A DNA stretch of 64,000 nucleotides from Apoderus coryli (Eukaryota > Arthropoda > Insecta > Coleoptera > Attelabidae). Shown here in pieces: positions 51,001-60,605 of this stretch. The position numbers were made by a program, and so were the translations under genes. The stretch lies in the NCBI GenBank assembly GCA_911728435.2, contig OU452205.1, positions 20,082,080-20,146,079 of the forward strand, in the 5' to 3' direction. Position 1 is the first letter of the stretch. Each line of letters starts with the position of its first letter. The notes under the pieces are model-generated. The model saw only the letters and a list, made by a program, of their open reading frames with translations. It had not been told where the DNA came from and made no database searches.

Positions 51001-53250
51001 AGCGCTGTCGGGACGTAAAACACAATGATGCGGTATATAATAACTAAAATCTGAATATGTTGGCGTAGACAAACTCATGTGATTTAAGTCCAAGTATTCT
51101 TTCATAAAGGATTTATATTGCTCATAGACTGCAGGGTTTTTAAGCAAACGCTTTTCCAAAGAATAAAAGCGTTGAATAGCGAGTTCTCGACTTCCGGAAA
51201 ATGAAGGTGACGAACTCTTGAAAGGCAGCTCCACAATAAAACGGCCCTTTTCGAAATGTGTTGACTCAACATAGAACTTCTCACATAAGGAGTCTTCCGA
51301 AGAATTCAAGTGCGAGGAGGGGATATCTTCCAGCTCCCAAAATCTGCGCATATTATTTTCCAATGAAGTAAGGTCTGCAGTGCACAAAAGGGATGATGAA
51401 GCAGTAGGTAGAGGTGACAACAGATCACATTTACCCATTAAAACGTATCCAAATACCGTAAGAAAAGCGGTAGGCTCACCCAATTGGCCCAGTATCTTTT
51501 CATTCAAGAAAATGTGCGGGAACAAGTCAACACCTAGTAGTATGTCAACGTAACCAGGACGATCAAATTGTGGATCCGCCAAAGGTAAATCACGAATGTG
51601 ATTCCAGTTTTGGAAAACAACCGTCTGATAAGGCAATTTATCGCAAATGCGGGGAATAACGATAGCATTTATGGACAATATTGGAGCGGATTTTTCGATA
51701 GGTCGAATTGATAAGTCAACAGAACCCTGACGAACGAAAGAATTCATGGAGTTTAAGCCATTTAATTGAAGGGAATTTGGCTTTGGTTTCAAATTTAATT
51801 TTTGAATGGCTCTTTCGGAAATCAACGACACCATGCTACCAGTATCAATGAGACAACGGAGCTTTTGATAATTACCAGAAAAGTCCAGAACAGCGATTTG
51901 GGCAGTAGCCAATAAGACCGCGGCAGCTGGGGCGGAAAAGGCGACATTCACCGATACGGGCAAATTTTCAGTAGAGGTCCCCTGCATGCGAGTGTTAGTG
52001 ATTGAAGAGGGACTCAAAGTTGATGAGCTTGTTCCCACAGCATCACCAAAATGAAGTAAGGTGTGATCTCTTTGATGACATCTACGACAGGTAGAAGTAC
52101 TTTGACACTTCTTCGTAATATGGCCATTACTCAAGCAGTTAATACATAAATGCTTGCTTTTGGCAAAGTTATAGCGATCGGTAGGGGACTTTTCCATGAA
52201 TACACGACATCGATAAATCGAGTGGTCAGAACCACATACACAACACTTTAAAGAACCCTGTTGATTACTTCCACAAACCAGCAAAGTAGACTTTTTCACA
52301 AAAGGGCTCTTCGGAGAAACAGGAGATCTTTTAGGCTTTAAATTGTATGAATGGCTAACAGTGGTAAGAGCGCGACATCGGTTAGACAGAAAGTTATATA
52401 GATCGGCAAATGAAGGCAACTCCCTAGAGTCATGATGAAGTTCAAACTGAGTGATCAAGGTAATATCTATTTTTTTAAAAAGCATGTAAACTAAAATAAA
52501 ATCCCATTGATCAACAGGAAAGGCAAGATTCTTCAAAACTTCTAAATTGTCAGAAAATGTGTCCAACAAGTTTCGAAGTTCAACTGGATTATCAGACGCC
52601 AAAGCTGTCGCGTTATCAATAGCTGACCAATGAGCTTCTGCAACAACCTTAACATCCTGAAAACGGTCAATCAACTTTTTGTATGCAATTTTATAATTCG
52701 GGCCATTCAATGTGATATTTTGTATAACTTTCGATGCGTCTCCCTTTAGCGAAGCTTTTAAATAATTAAACTTTTCAACGTCAGAAAAGGCAGGATTATC
52801 GTCGATGAGCGAATTGAAGATTTCAATAAAAGAATTAAACTTAAGAACATCTCCGTAAAATTCAGGAAGCTCCATGGTAGGTAAAGGCATCTTGCTTCTA
52901 GCAGAGACATCAGTCTGAGCAACCTGAGGCGCTAATGGTAGAGGAGGGTTCGCATCTTTCACAAGCTTTTGATGGCGATACTTAAGGCGATAAAAATTCA
53001 TATCAAAAGACTTGCGCACTGCGTCTTGAGTTTGGAAAATGTTTTCCCCATCACCACTAATTAGGCCAATAATAGTATTATGGGCATCAAAGAAATCTGA
53101 CTTTATTTTCTCCACTTCGGAAATACAACCTTCTAACAGAGGAAGCAACTCAGGATCATTTTTCGCGCTCTCAGCATTTTCACAAATATCGTTAAGGCGA
53201 TTAATTTGTGTTTGTCGATATGCAACATATCTTTTAAACTTGTCTGACAT
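48088..53250 (-). CDS. BEL/Pao Gag-Pol polyprotein (1720 aa)
   Basis: In order: helical Gag with a coiled N-terminus (about 1-330); zinc knuckles CCVCGSDHSIYRC, CINCLSNGHITKKC and CRRCHQRDH (335-400); aspartic protease CLIDTGSMVSLIS (about 470); reverse transcriptase with LTADIRMMYRQI and catalytic TYVDDIV (about 880); RNase H HCFVDASEKGYSAV (about 1050); integrase with an H-H-C-C zinc site (HVHCKYMH...CVRCW, about 1370-1410) and core residues in SGVDFAGPV, YSDRGTNF and FGGLWEAAV (D, D, E). The C-terminal MLVLLKDDNLPPLRW block is typical of Pao integrases. No stops or frameshifts. No env gene. Confidence 0.97.
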   Translation of the reverse strand: MSDKFKRYVAYRQTQINRLNDICENAESAKNDPELLPLLEGCISEVEKIKSDFFDAHNTIIGLISGDGENIFQTQDAVRKSFDMNFYRLKYRHQKLVKDANPPLPLAPQVAQTDVSARSKMPLPTMELPEFYGDVLKFNSFIEIFNSLIDDNPAFSDVEKFNYLKASLKGDASKVIQNITLNGPNYKIAYKKLIDRFQDVKVVAEAHWSAIDNATALASDNPVELRNLLDTFSDNLEVLKNLAFPVDQWDFILVYMLFKKIDITLITQFELHHDSRELPSFADLYNFLSNRCRALTTVSHSYNLKPKRSPVSPKSPFVKKSTLLVCGSNQQGSLKCCVCGSDHSIYRCRVFMEKSPTDRYNFAKSKHLCINCLSNGHITKKCQSTSTCRRCHQRDHTLLHFGDAVGTSSSTLSPSSITNTRMQGTSTENLPVSVNVAFSAPAAAVLLATAQIAVLDFSGNYQKLRCLIDTGSMVSLISERAIQKLNLKPKPNSLQLNGLNSMNSFVRQGSVDLSIRPIEKSAPILSINAIVIPRICDKLPYQTVVFQNWNHIRDLPLADPQFDRPGYVDILLGVDLFPHIFLNEKILGQLGEPTAFLTVFGYVLMGKCDLLSPLPTASSSLLCTADLTSLENNMRRFWELEDIPSSHLNSSEDSLCEKFYVESTHFEKGRFIVELPFKSSSPSFSGSRELAIQRFYSLEKRLLKNPAVYEQYKSFMKEYLDLNHMSLSTPTYSDFSYYIPHHCVLRPDSASTKLRVVFNASARSPGQTSLNDHLFVGPKLQQDITSLLLNFRLYRFVLTADIRMMYRQIMIAPCHREYQRIVWRFSPDAPLQDFVLNTVTYGVSSAPYLAIRTLHLLADKYQDKFPLASYTLKNFTYVDDIVISSQSKDHALCLKNELISLLQMGGFELRKWSSNDMSLIEDLPQSHLSVDPLAFECDESALKVLGLQWRPSSDGFHFLVDSVSAPCSKRTILSHLARIFDPFGILSPLTLLLKCLIQQLWTHRLDWDDTPPAQIVRIWETYLSELPAFKDIVLPRQLSPKHEYHSCELHCFVDASEKGYSAVVYFVYSDKKGDLSTYFVCSKAKVAPLKKLTIPRLELCAAVLGCKLVTYVQNLFLDKIKFSKVSCWSDSRICLCWIKSEASRWKPFVSNRVSFIQESIPPDCWLYVPSGHNPADFGSRGLLPRNLLTNPLWWAGPSFLVTLKYDWAADMSPVSSSSMVEEERKVTIALVTDSPTLLTQLLDLTQFSSLSKTQRILAYVLRFLHNFKYKDKKRTGFLACDELNQALIEIVLHTQKTHFSDEITLLRTHQPLPKPFRKLCPFLDPSGLIRVGGRLHNAPISFDRRHPILVPARSRFTELLINHVHCKYMHASIQTVQSLLSQQFWIISCKREVRRVLSKCVRCWKTNPKLAQPPLMGNLPTPRVSSSLKCFLHSGVDFAGPVKVTMSRFRGVKSSKSYICLFICLATKAIHLASDLSAECFLAAFKRFIARRGRCTDMYSDRGTNFVGASKQLKSAAQSIALQEGISWHFNPPSSPHFGGLWEAAVKNVKTHLLRVVGEQLLTYEELLTVLNQIEAVINSRPLTQLSTDPNDLGVLTPGHFLTFDSLMAPHEQDVSHLPLNRLSRWQLLSRLHQHFWQRWSSEYLHTLHQRHKLNTDAPALPQGMLVLLKDDNLPPLRWVRGRILEVFPGNDGKVRVVFVRTSNGVLKRPVAKLCPLPIS

Positions 53251-53724
53251 TTTATTTGCGTAAATTAATTGAAACGAAATGCAAAGTAAGAATCAATCAA
53301 CTCAGATTTGAAATATTATTATATATAAGATTAAATAATGAGATAGGTTACAAAATTTAAACGACTGAATAAATTATGAAATTATTTGTGTAAATCCGTC
53401 CGTCCAATGGGCCCTTTAAATTAGAAAAGTGCGTGAATCTCTGAAATATACCTACAATAGTAATAATACAAATCTATCTATACTCAATAAATTAACAACA
53501 AAGTATAGGTAAAAATTAAAATACGTTAAGCGTATATACCCTGCTAGTGAAAGAGAAAGAAAGACGAGAAATCAAAAAGGGGATAGGTACGGTTTATACC
53601 TATATGACCTTTTTTGCGGTAAGATAATAAATGGAATTGATGTTAAATAAATATAACTTGAAATATGTATGTAAAATGAAACCTATTAAAATCTACAAGA
53701 TCCGGCTCGATTAGGACCAAAAAA
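53251..53724 (-). promoter_or_regulatory. BEL/Pao leader and primer-binding site
   Basis: 474 bp untranslated leader. Bases 53701-53719 (tccggctcgattaggacca) resemble the 3' end of tRNA-Tyr with two to three extra or changed bases; five A's separate it from the 5' LTR. Confidence 0.65.
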
Positions 53725-54318
53725 TGGAGTATGAGGGGGTAGCCCTGGTTTTCGCGAAGGGCGAGAAACAGGGTTATTAATACAATGAAATAATACTCGG
53801 GAGCTCGGGAAGCAAATGGATCAGGGTAGATTTAAATTAGGTTAAATAAAAATAAACGAGACCTTTTAGTTCCTACCTTTTGAGTGTTCGGCCGTCCAGA
53901 GTCTTCTGCTGGCCAGCTTCAATAGGTCTTCTTGGTCTGTACTTCACACACACATACACGAATATATCAATATAAAAATGCGGGCGGTTTTATTATTATA
54001 AGGAGATATTAAAACGGATGAACTTTGACGGCGATAGCGACGATTCAATTTCAATAGCCGAAAACTGAATGAACTTACACTTCCACATAGGGAGTGTAGC
54101 GGCGGCGGTACTAAACTAAAAGGCCATACAGCCGCGAAGATTTGTCTGATGCAAATTAGAAGGAAAAAAAAAGGAAAAGGACAAATCTTGTAGATTTTGA
54201 TTATATTTTATTGAGATTAGTAGATTAAATACAAATTAAGAATTAATTAAATGAAATAAAGATTATTATAAAGATACACAAATACTATATTATACTATAC
54301 AATGCTGTGGACGCAACA
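53725..54318 (-). repeat. BEL/Pao 5' LTR
   Basis: Counterpart of 47463-48057, one base shorter. Confidence 0.95.
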
Positions 54319-54429
54319 CATATCGATAATAGGATGTTACCATATGCCAGAAGGAAAGTGTGTAGGCCGTTTAGTTTTTTTAATAAGTGTTGGCGATTAC
54401 ACAAATATTAAAATATACTCTTGAAAAAT

Positions 54430-54839
54430 GTTTTTTTAGGTAAAAGTTAGTTTTTTTGATTTTTGTTTTAATGGTGACACCTTGGTCTCACGAGGCCAGG
54501 CGATATCTCAAACAGCCGGGTTGGCCGCATGAATCCAACGTGTCACCAGCACGATATCCTAACACACTAAAAATAAAATGTCGATAACAACTTCCCGAGA
54601 AGAAGTAATTCACTCCAGGTATAAAATACTAAATATATCGATGACCAAATACCAAATACTATGCAAAAATATAATAAAAAAAACATATCTCTCTATAGGT
54701 TTACCAAATAAACCATAAATATTTAACTAAAAATGTTCCAATACAAACGCCACAAAAGTAGGAACTTAACTCAAATTTAACTTCAAAATAAATGTAACTT
54801 ATTAGTGTGGGGAATTTGGGCGTGTCCTCGTAACTCATA
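54430..54839. other. No gene seen
   Basis: AT-rich spacer with a more mixed patch (ggtgacaccttggtctcacg at about 54472) that may be part of another retrotransposon leader; nothing firm. Confidence 0.35.
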
Positions 54840-55232
54840 GTTATATTTGACCACTCGGTATAAATATTTTTAAAAAAGCTTTATTCAAGTTTATGGTTAC
54901 AATTGTACTGTCTTTCTTCTGAAGTCTAGTTACATCCACGCATTTTGTAATTATTTTTGCATTGTATTCACTTACATATTACTTGTTCAGCATTTTCTTA
55001 TCTTAAGTTAAAATATTATAAATGCATGTAGACTTAAGAAGAAAGACAGTACAATTGTAACCATAAACTTGAATAAAGCTTTTTTAAAAATATTTATACC
55101 GAGTGGTCAAATATAACTGTCTACATGCATTTATAATATTTTAACTTAAGATAAGAAAATGCTGAAAATGCTGAACAAGTAATATGTAAGTGAATACAAT
55201 GCAAAAATAATTACAAAATGCGTGGATGCAAC
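54840..55232 (-). repeat. Rearranged LTR: segments A, B, inverted A, inverted B
   Basis: On the plus strand A (54840-54928), B (54929-55030), reverse complement of A (55031-55118) and of B (55119-55232, with one 9-bp duplication of aaatgctga). Directly right is a polypurine tract of the env-bearing element (minus strand AAGGGTGGAGGAG, about 55232-55245), so rc(B)+rc(A) is its 3' LTR; a TATA-like TATAAATA and AATAAA lie within A. The extra A+B cannot come from one simple inversion. Confidence 0.75.
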
Positions 55233-55320
55233 TCCTCCACCCTTAGCGAAAAATATACCCTGAGGGGTTGATTTGTAGCAAGCTATAAAATCATTAAATA
55301 ATTATCAAATCATTATCAAC

Positions 55321-56985
55321 TTAAATTACAATATTTTCTGATTCATGTTTTAAAATATTGATATTAAAATATTTCTTAAATATTAACTTATATACTAATA
55401 AAACACAAATGGTTAATAATAATAGATCTAATAAAATTGTCCATATATTAATTCGATTAGTCTCAATTGGAGTTGATAATTCTTCGATTCGTCTCTTCTG
55501 TTCTTGAAGCGTCGTAACAATGTTTTGAGTTTCTTTCAGGTTGATTACGTTTAAGTCTAATGTTGGTGGATTAAAGACCATATTGTCTTTGCGATTATAC
55601 AATTCTGATAGGTTTACTCGTGGCAATGATGTTTCGTCATACATTAATGAATTTGATTGATATATTTGAAGTAAAAATGTTTTTATTTGTATTTTATAGT
55701 CACTAATTGATTCGGCTAGATATGATCCGAATAACATTACATTGTCTTTAGTATTTTTACAAGAAATAGGAACAACTAATTTTTGTGGCATTGTCAATAT
55801 CCATTTTCCATCTATTATTTTATTTATTTGAACTTCTTTTAAAATAATTCGGAATGGTTTACATGTGGTTATATTTGATTTAAATAATATTAATTGGACG
55901 TCACATGGTGGATCTTCATTAATGAATGCTGTATGTGCTTCTTTACATAGGTATTCGTTTGGAAGTAATTGAATGCAAGTCCGGTCCATATAAGAATACT
56001 TAATATCGCCAAGTGCTAGGTAAGGTTTATGAGGTAAATTGATATAAAATTGAGAAGATTGATTTTCTGGGATTGGTAAAGGGTATAATTGATAATAATG
56101 ATATATGCTCGATTCAACTAATGGTATTTCTAATATGAATGTTATAACTGAACCTTTTGAATAACTTTTAATTTCAATTATCTGTTCAAAATTTAAAATA
56201 TTTTCACTAGTTGCTTCTAGCGGTAATTTATCAGAATTTAGTATATTTTCAAATTTTTGTATCCCTTTAATCAATTCAATTGGATCAATTATCGAATTAT
56301 GAAGAGTATTAAGTTTTGCAAATGATATAGCTATTTCAGTTTTTTCAAAAATATCATACATTGTTTGATACAGCATATATATTTGATTAATAATTACATG
56401 AATTTTAAAATATCCATGATCTGATATTGCTTGTAGAGCTACATATTTAATAGTTTGTTCTATTTGTAAAATTCTTGATTTTAGTATCAATTGGTTTGTA
56501 GTTACATTTGAAATTACAGTTTGAAACTGACTAATTGATTTTTCAAGAAGCGTAATTTGATTAAACATTACTTCTTTTAACTTGTTTTGATTTTCTTGTA
56601 ATTGTCTGATTTGTTTGTCATAACGTTCTGCATCTTCCTGATCTAGATTGCCTGTTAAACTTTTTATGAATGTACCTAGCGGATTAATTTAGCCACGTTT
56701 TTGTATTTTCTTATAATTATTGGGAACTAATTGTTTTATTTGATTTTCAATTCTTTTTTCTAATGCGTTTAAAGGTATTAACGAATTTTCATATTCTTGT
56801 TTATATGACGTATCATTATTAATGTGATTTACTAAATATTTGGTATGCGATTTTAAAATATTAAATTCTGTAATTAGGGGAGTTAAATCGTGTATATGTA
56901 TTAAGGACCATTGGTTTGAACGTATTTTCGCGGTGCCTAATTTATAAGGAAGTATTCCTGGAAGGTTATTTATGTTATGGAATTT
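55321..56985 (-). pseudogene. env: Errantivirus/baculovirus-F-like envelope glycoprotein, one stop
   Basis: Fusion-type glycoprotein of an LTR retroelement. The surface part (from about 56985, NNLPGILPYKLGTAKI) ends at a furin-like site KIQKRG; the fusion-peptide/heptad part follows (PLGTFIKSLTGNLD), then a cysteine-containing ectodomain and near the C-terminus a membrane segment (WTILLDLLLLTICVLLVY) with a short tail. A TAA at 56689-56691 falls two codons after the cleavage arginine, so the membrane half cannot be made with the surface half. The 5' end overlaps the end of integrase in another frame, as when env comes from a spliced mRNA. Confidence 0.85.
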
Positions 56986-57310
56986 TACTCCGATAGCTCC
57001 GATGCTGAGGATTCCAATCCATCTGTAACAACGGATTTTATTTTAGTTTCATTTATATGAATAATTTCTTTATGTTTTGTTTTTGGATTTTCAATTTCAA
57101 TTTTGTTGTTTTCTAATATTTGTGTTAATATATCAGGACCTAAAAATTTATTTTTTACTTTTGATGATCTATTATTTTGTTTCTTGTATACTTGTGCACC
57201 TATAACTAGATTTTGAGATTTCTTTAATTTATCAGCTTTGTCAATTATTTTTTGTTTTAATAATTTTGATTCATTTTGAATTTTATTATATTGTATAAGA
57301 ACCGTCGATA
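56985..57310 (-). pseudogene. Integrase C-terminal fragment of the env-bearing element
   Basis: The frame reads KADKLKKSQNLVIGAQVYKK and NRSSKVKNKFLGPDILTQIL, the DNA-binding tail typical of gypsy/errantivirus integrases, and stops at 56985-56987 after a serine/glutamate-rich end. Upstream of about 57310 the similarity ends where the opposite-strand gypsy element begins, so gag and nearly all of pol are gone. Confidence 0.75.
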
Positions 57311-57342
57311 AAGCCCCAAACCAGAAAATTGATCCGGCTCCA

Positions 57343-57693
57343 GTGCAAGAAGCTTCAAGTGGTAATAGGTACAGACAGCATAACTCACCACAAATTCGAG
57401 GATACCCTAATAAATATGAAACAGAGAGATACCACAACGAAAATAGATATGATAACCGACAGAAAGGATATAATGAGAATGCGCAACGATATGTAAAAAA
57501 TTATACAGGTAGAGATGAAAATCAGGGTAAACAAAATTTACCACCAAGATATAGAAATGGATATCAAAGAACCAACACTCATGGGGTTACACAAACAAGG
57601 ACTTACGATAATCGCCCGAAGTGTTATAATTGTGGAAAACCGGGGCATTTTGCATCTGTATGTACAAAAAACTTGGGGTGGCGACAAAATTAA
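57343..57693 (+). CDS. gag: Gag C-terminal part with CCHC zinc knuckle
   Basis: Basic, Arg/Asn/Tyr-rich translation ending in CYNCGKPGHFASVC, a canonical C-x2-C-x4-H-x4-C nucleocapsid knuckle. The matrix and capsid parts are lost at the junction near 57310. It overlaps pol in the -1 frame. Confidence 0.85.
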   Translation: MQEASSGNRYRQHNSPQIRGYPNKYETERYHNENRYDNRQKGYNENAQRYVKNYTGRDENQGKQNLPPRYRNGYQRTNTHGVTQTRTYDNRPKCYNCGKPGHFASVCTKNLGWRQN

Positions 57694-60605
57694 GAGCCCC
57701 GGTCGCCACATATTTTACGGGGAGCAAAGAGACACATCATGTAAATAAAGACCTATCAACACTCATATTAAATGTAGAAATAAATAACAGGAAAAGTTCG
57801 GCATTAGTAGATACTGGAAGTACTAAAAGTATAATTAGAGCAGATCTGGTCCACCACTTTCAACCAACAATGTCGACAACAAGCAACTTGATAACAGCAG
57901 GAAATTTTAAAATACCAATCCTAGGCAGCGTTAATGTAAATATTAAAATAGATAATTTTGAGACCTGCAGAAATATGCAAATAATTGAAAATTCACCACA
58001 TCCGGTCATATTAGGAATGGATTTTTTAGTAGATTATGAGGCGGTAATTAATATTAAGAAAGGAAAAATTACGTTGAAAGACAAAGGAAAATATTACTCA
58101 TTATTTACAATTTGCTGTGACAGCAAAAATAAGTTAAATAACGTAAAACATAATACAATGATATTCAATCGTAAGGTCAATGCATCCGAAAAGGCTACGA
58201 AATATAAGTCAAGGTACCAACATAAAAGTTCAAGACAAATAAAAAATAAGTCACGTAATATAGGTCAAACAATTGAATATAAACAACCATATAACGAAGA
58301 AACAGCTGTTATACATAAGAATAGGTTTAAAATAGAAGAAAATAACAAGACACCGCTAGAAAAACAATATAGAGAAGGAAATGCGACACCACCTAATAAC
58401 GTACTTAATATATTTGATATGGAAACAAATGAAGAAAATATACCTTATCTAAAAATTAAAATAGCGAGAAATACAGTAATTCAACCAAATGAGACAGCAT
58501 TAGTGGAAATATTGGAAAGCAGCGAATTAAGAAAACAAATAAAAACAAACAAATTGGACTTTTACTTCAACGAAAATCTGCTAATAAAAAGGAAATTGGT
58601 TCCAATAGAATTTCCATATCTTAAGGGCTCGTCAATAGTAATTCAGGTTAATTCAAAATCTAGGATTCCAGTTACTCTATACAAATATAGCACGATAGGA
58701 TTTTTATGCACAGAAACAGAACTTAATAATAACAGTCATCATTTATTTATATTACAAGAGGCACAAAGTGAAGACGCAGTAACTTTGAGCGACCACAACT
58801 TAGAAAGTATATCAGATCCAAAAATAAAAGAGAAAATGTCAATTTTATTAGAACAGTATAAAGACATATTCGCCAAATCACCAAAATTCATGGGTAGAAC
58901 TAGCCTGGTACAACATAAAATAGAACTTTTAAATGACAGTCCAATTAAATGTCCACCATACAGGGTCAGTCAGAAAGAGCGAGACATTATAGCCGAACAA
59001 GTAAATGAGATGCTTAAATATAACATAATAAAACCCTCACATAATCCTTATTCGTCGCCGGTAGTGCTGGTACGAAAAAAAGATGAGTCAATTAGATTTT
59101 GTGTAGATTATAGGAAGCTAAACGCCATTACAAAAAAGTCCACATACCCACTGCCGAATATAGAGGATATTATGACATATCTAGGTGATTGTTCTTATTA
59201 CTCGACTTTAGATTTATACAGCGGATATTGGCAAGTACCAATGGAAGAAAATTCAAAAGAATATACAGCCTTTATCACACAAGATGGTACTTACTCTTTT
59301 GAGGTATTACCCTTCGGGTTAACAACCGCACCCACGACTTTCCAAGCTTTGGCGGATAAAGTTTTTGAAGGAATGAAATGGAAAGATATTTTGATATATT
59401 TGGAAGACATCATAATTTTTTCAAAAACACCTGAAGAACATTTAGAAAAATTACAGAAAGTGTTTCAAAGACTTCGAAATGCAGGATTAACCTTAAAGCC
59501 TAGCAAATGTGAGTATATGAAAAAAGAATTAAGAATTTTAGGATTTAAAGTAAATGAAACTGGTCTTTTACCAGATGACACAAAATTGGACGCAGTTAAA
59601 AAATTTCCCACCCCAAAGAAATTAAAAGATCTGCAGTCATTCTTAGGTCTTTGCAACTACTATAGAAAATTTATTTACCTATATTCGGTAATCGCACGTC
59701 CTCTACACGAATTAACAAAGAAAAACGTAAAATTTAAATGGGGTGAGCCGCAGATTAAAGCGTTTGAAGAACTGAAAGGTAAACTTACGATGGCTCCAGT
59801 ACTTTATCATTTTAACCCACAAAAAGCAACAATTCTTCACGTAGATGCATCAAGAAAGGGAATTGGAGGAATACTTCTCCAAGAAGACGACACTAATGTG
59901 GAACACCCTGTACTATATTGTAGTAGAAGCTTAAACAAACATGAACAAAAGTATGGTATCACGGAATTGGAAGGTCTCGCTTGCGTATGGATGCTTACAT
60001 ACTTAAGACATTTAATATATGGGAGGCCTATTAAAATTTTAACAGACCACAGCGCACTATGCTGGTTTAAGACTATTAAGAATAACCCAAGATTATATAG
60101 ATGGGCACTTAAACTTAGCGAATTTGATTATACAATAGTTCATAAAAGAGGTTGCCATAATAAAGATGTTGATTGTTTATCCCGATATCCAGTGGACATA
60201 AAAGAAAAAGTTAGAGAACTAATCGACGTCGAAGATTTTCCTACTTTTTTGTTAGATACAGCTGATCTAGAAAGATATAACAGTGAAGAAATGATGTCAA
60301 CATTCTTATTAAAACCGGAAGAAGTGAGAGAATTGCAACAAAAAGACAATTATATTAAAGAACTCCAAACATCATTAGAAAATAAAGAACAACTACCTAT
60401 CGGAGTACAGAAAAGATTAAAGCAATTTAAAATTAAAAATGGTGTGTTTTATAAAATAGGTCAATTCAATAATGGAGAAAAAGACTTGTTAGTAATACCA
60501 AAGCAATTGGTCGAGGAAATACTATTTCAAATGCATTCAGATCCATTGTCGGGTCATGTGGGATTAACAAAGACACTTCAAAAAATTCGAGAAAGATTTT
60601 ATTGA
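57630..60605 (+). pseudogene. pol: Gypsy Pol: protease, reverse transcriptase, RNase H, integrase start
   Basis: From the frameshift point: aspartic protease SALVDTGSTKSIIR (about 57800); reverse transcriptase with PYRVSQKERDII, KPSHNPYSSPVVLV, TLDLYSGYWQVPM and VLPFGLTTAP; the catalytic motif reads YLEDIIIF (59398-59420), with Glu where gypsy enzymes have Asp; RNase H with LHVDASRKGIGG, TELEGLACVW and LTDHSALCWF; the first half of the integrase zinc domain (MHSDPLSGHVG). It ends at TGA 60603-60605 in the middle of the HHCC domain. The D-to-E change in the metal-binding motif should reduce or abolish polymerisation. Confidence 0.93.
57666..57709 (+). promoter_or_regulatory. -1 ribosomal frameshift signal between gag and pol
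   Basis: Slippery heptamer A AAA AAC at 57666-57672 in the gag frame, a 5-base spacer, then an 8-bp perfect stem gtggcgac (57678-57685) with gtcgccac (57702-57709). Gag ends 19 bases after the heptamer (TAA 57691-57693), while the -1 frame opens into protease. GGG before the stem and CCCC in its loop could add a pseudoknot. Confidence 0.88.

Larger units (their letters stand above)
47463..54318 (-). mobile_element. BEL/Pao LTR retrotransposon, complete and probably recent
   Basis: LTRs of 595 and 594 bp (47463-48057, 53725-54318) differ, as far as I can read, by one A in a homopolymer. TG...CA ends and a 5-bp duplication catat (47458-47462, 54319-54323). The polyprotein on the minus strand is uninterrupted. 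All parts needed for transposition are visible, so this copy may be active. Confidence 0.97.
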
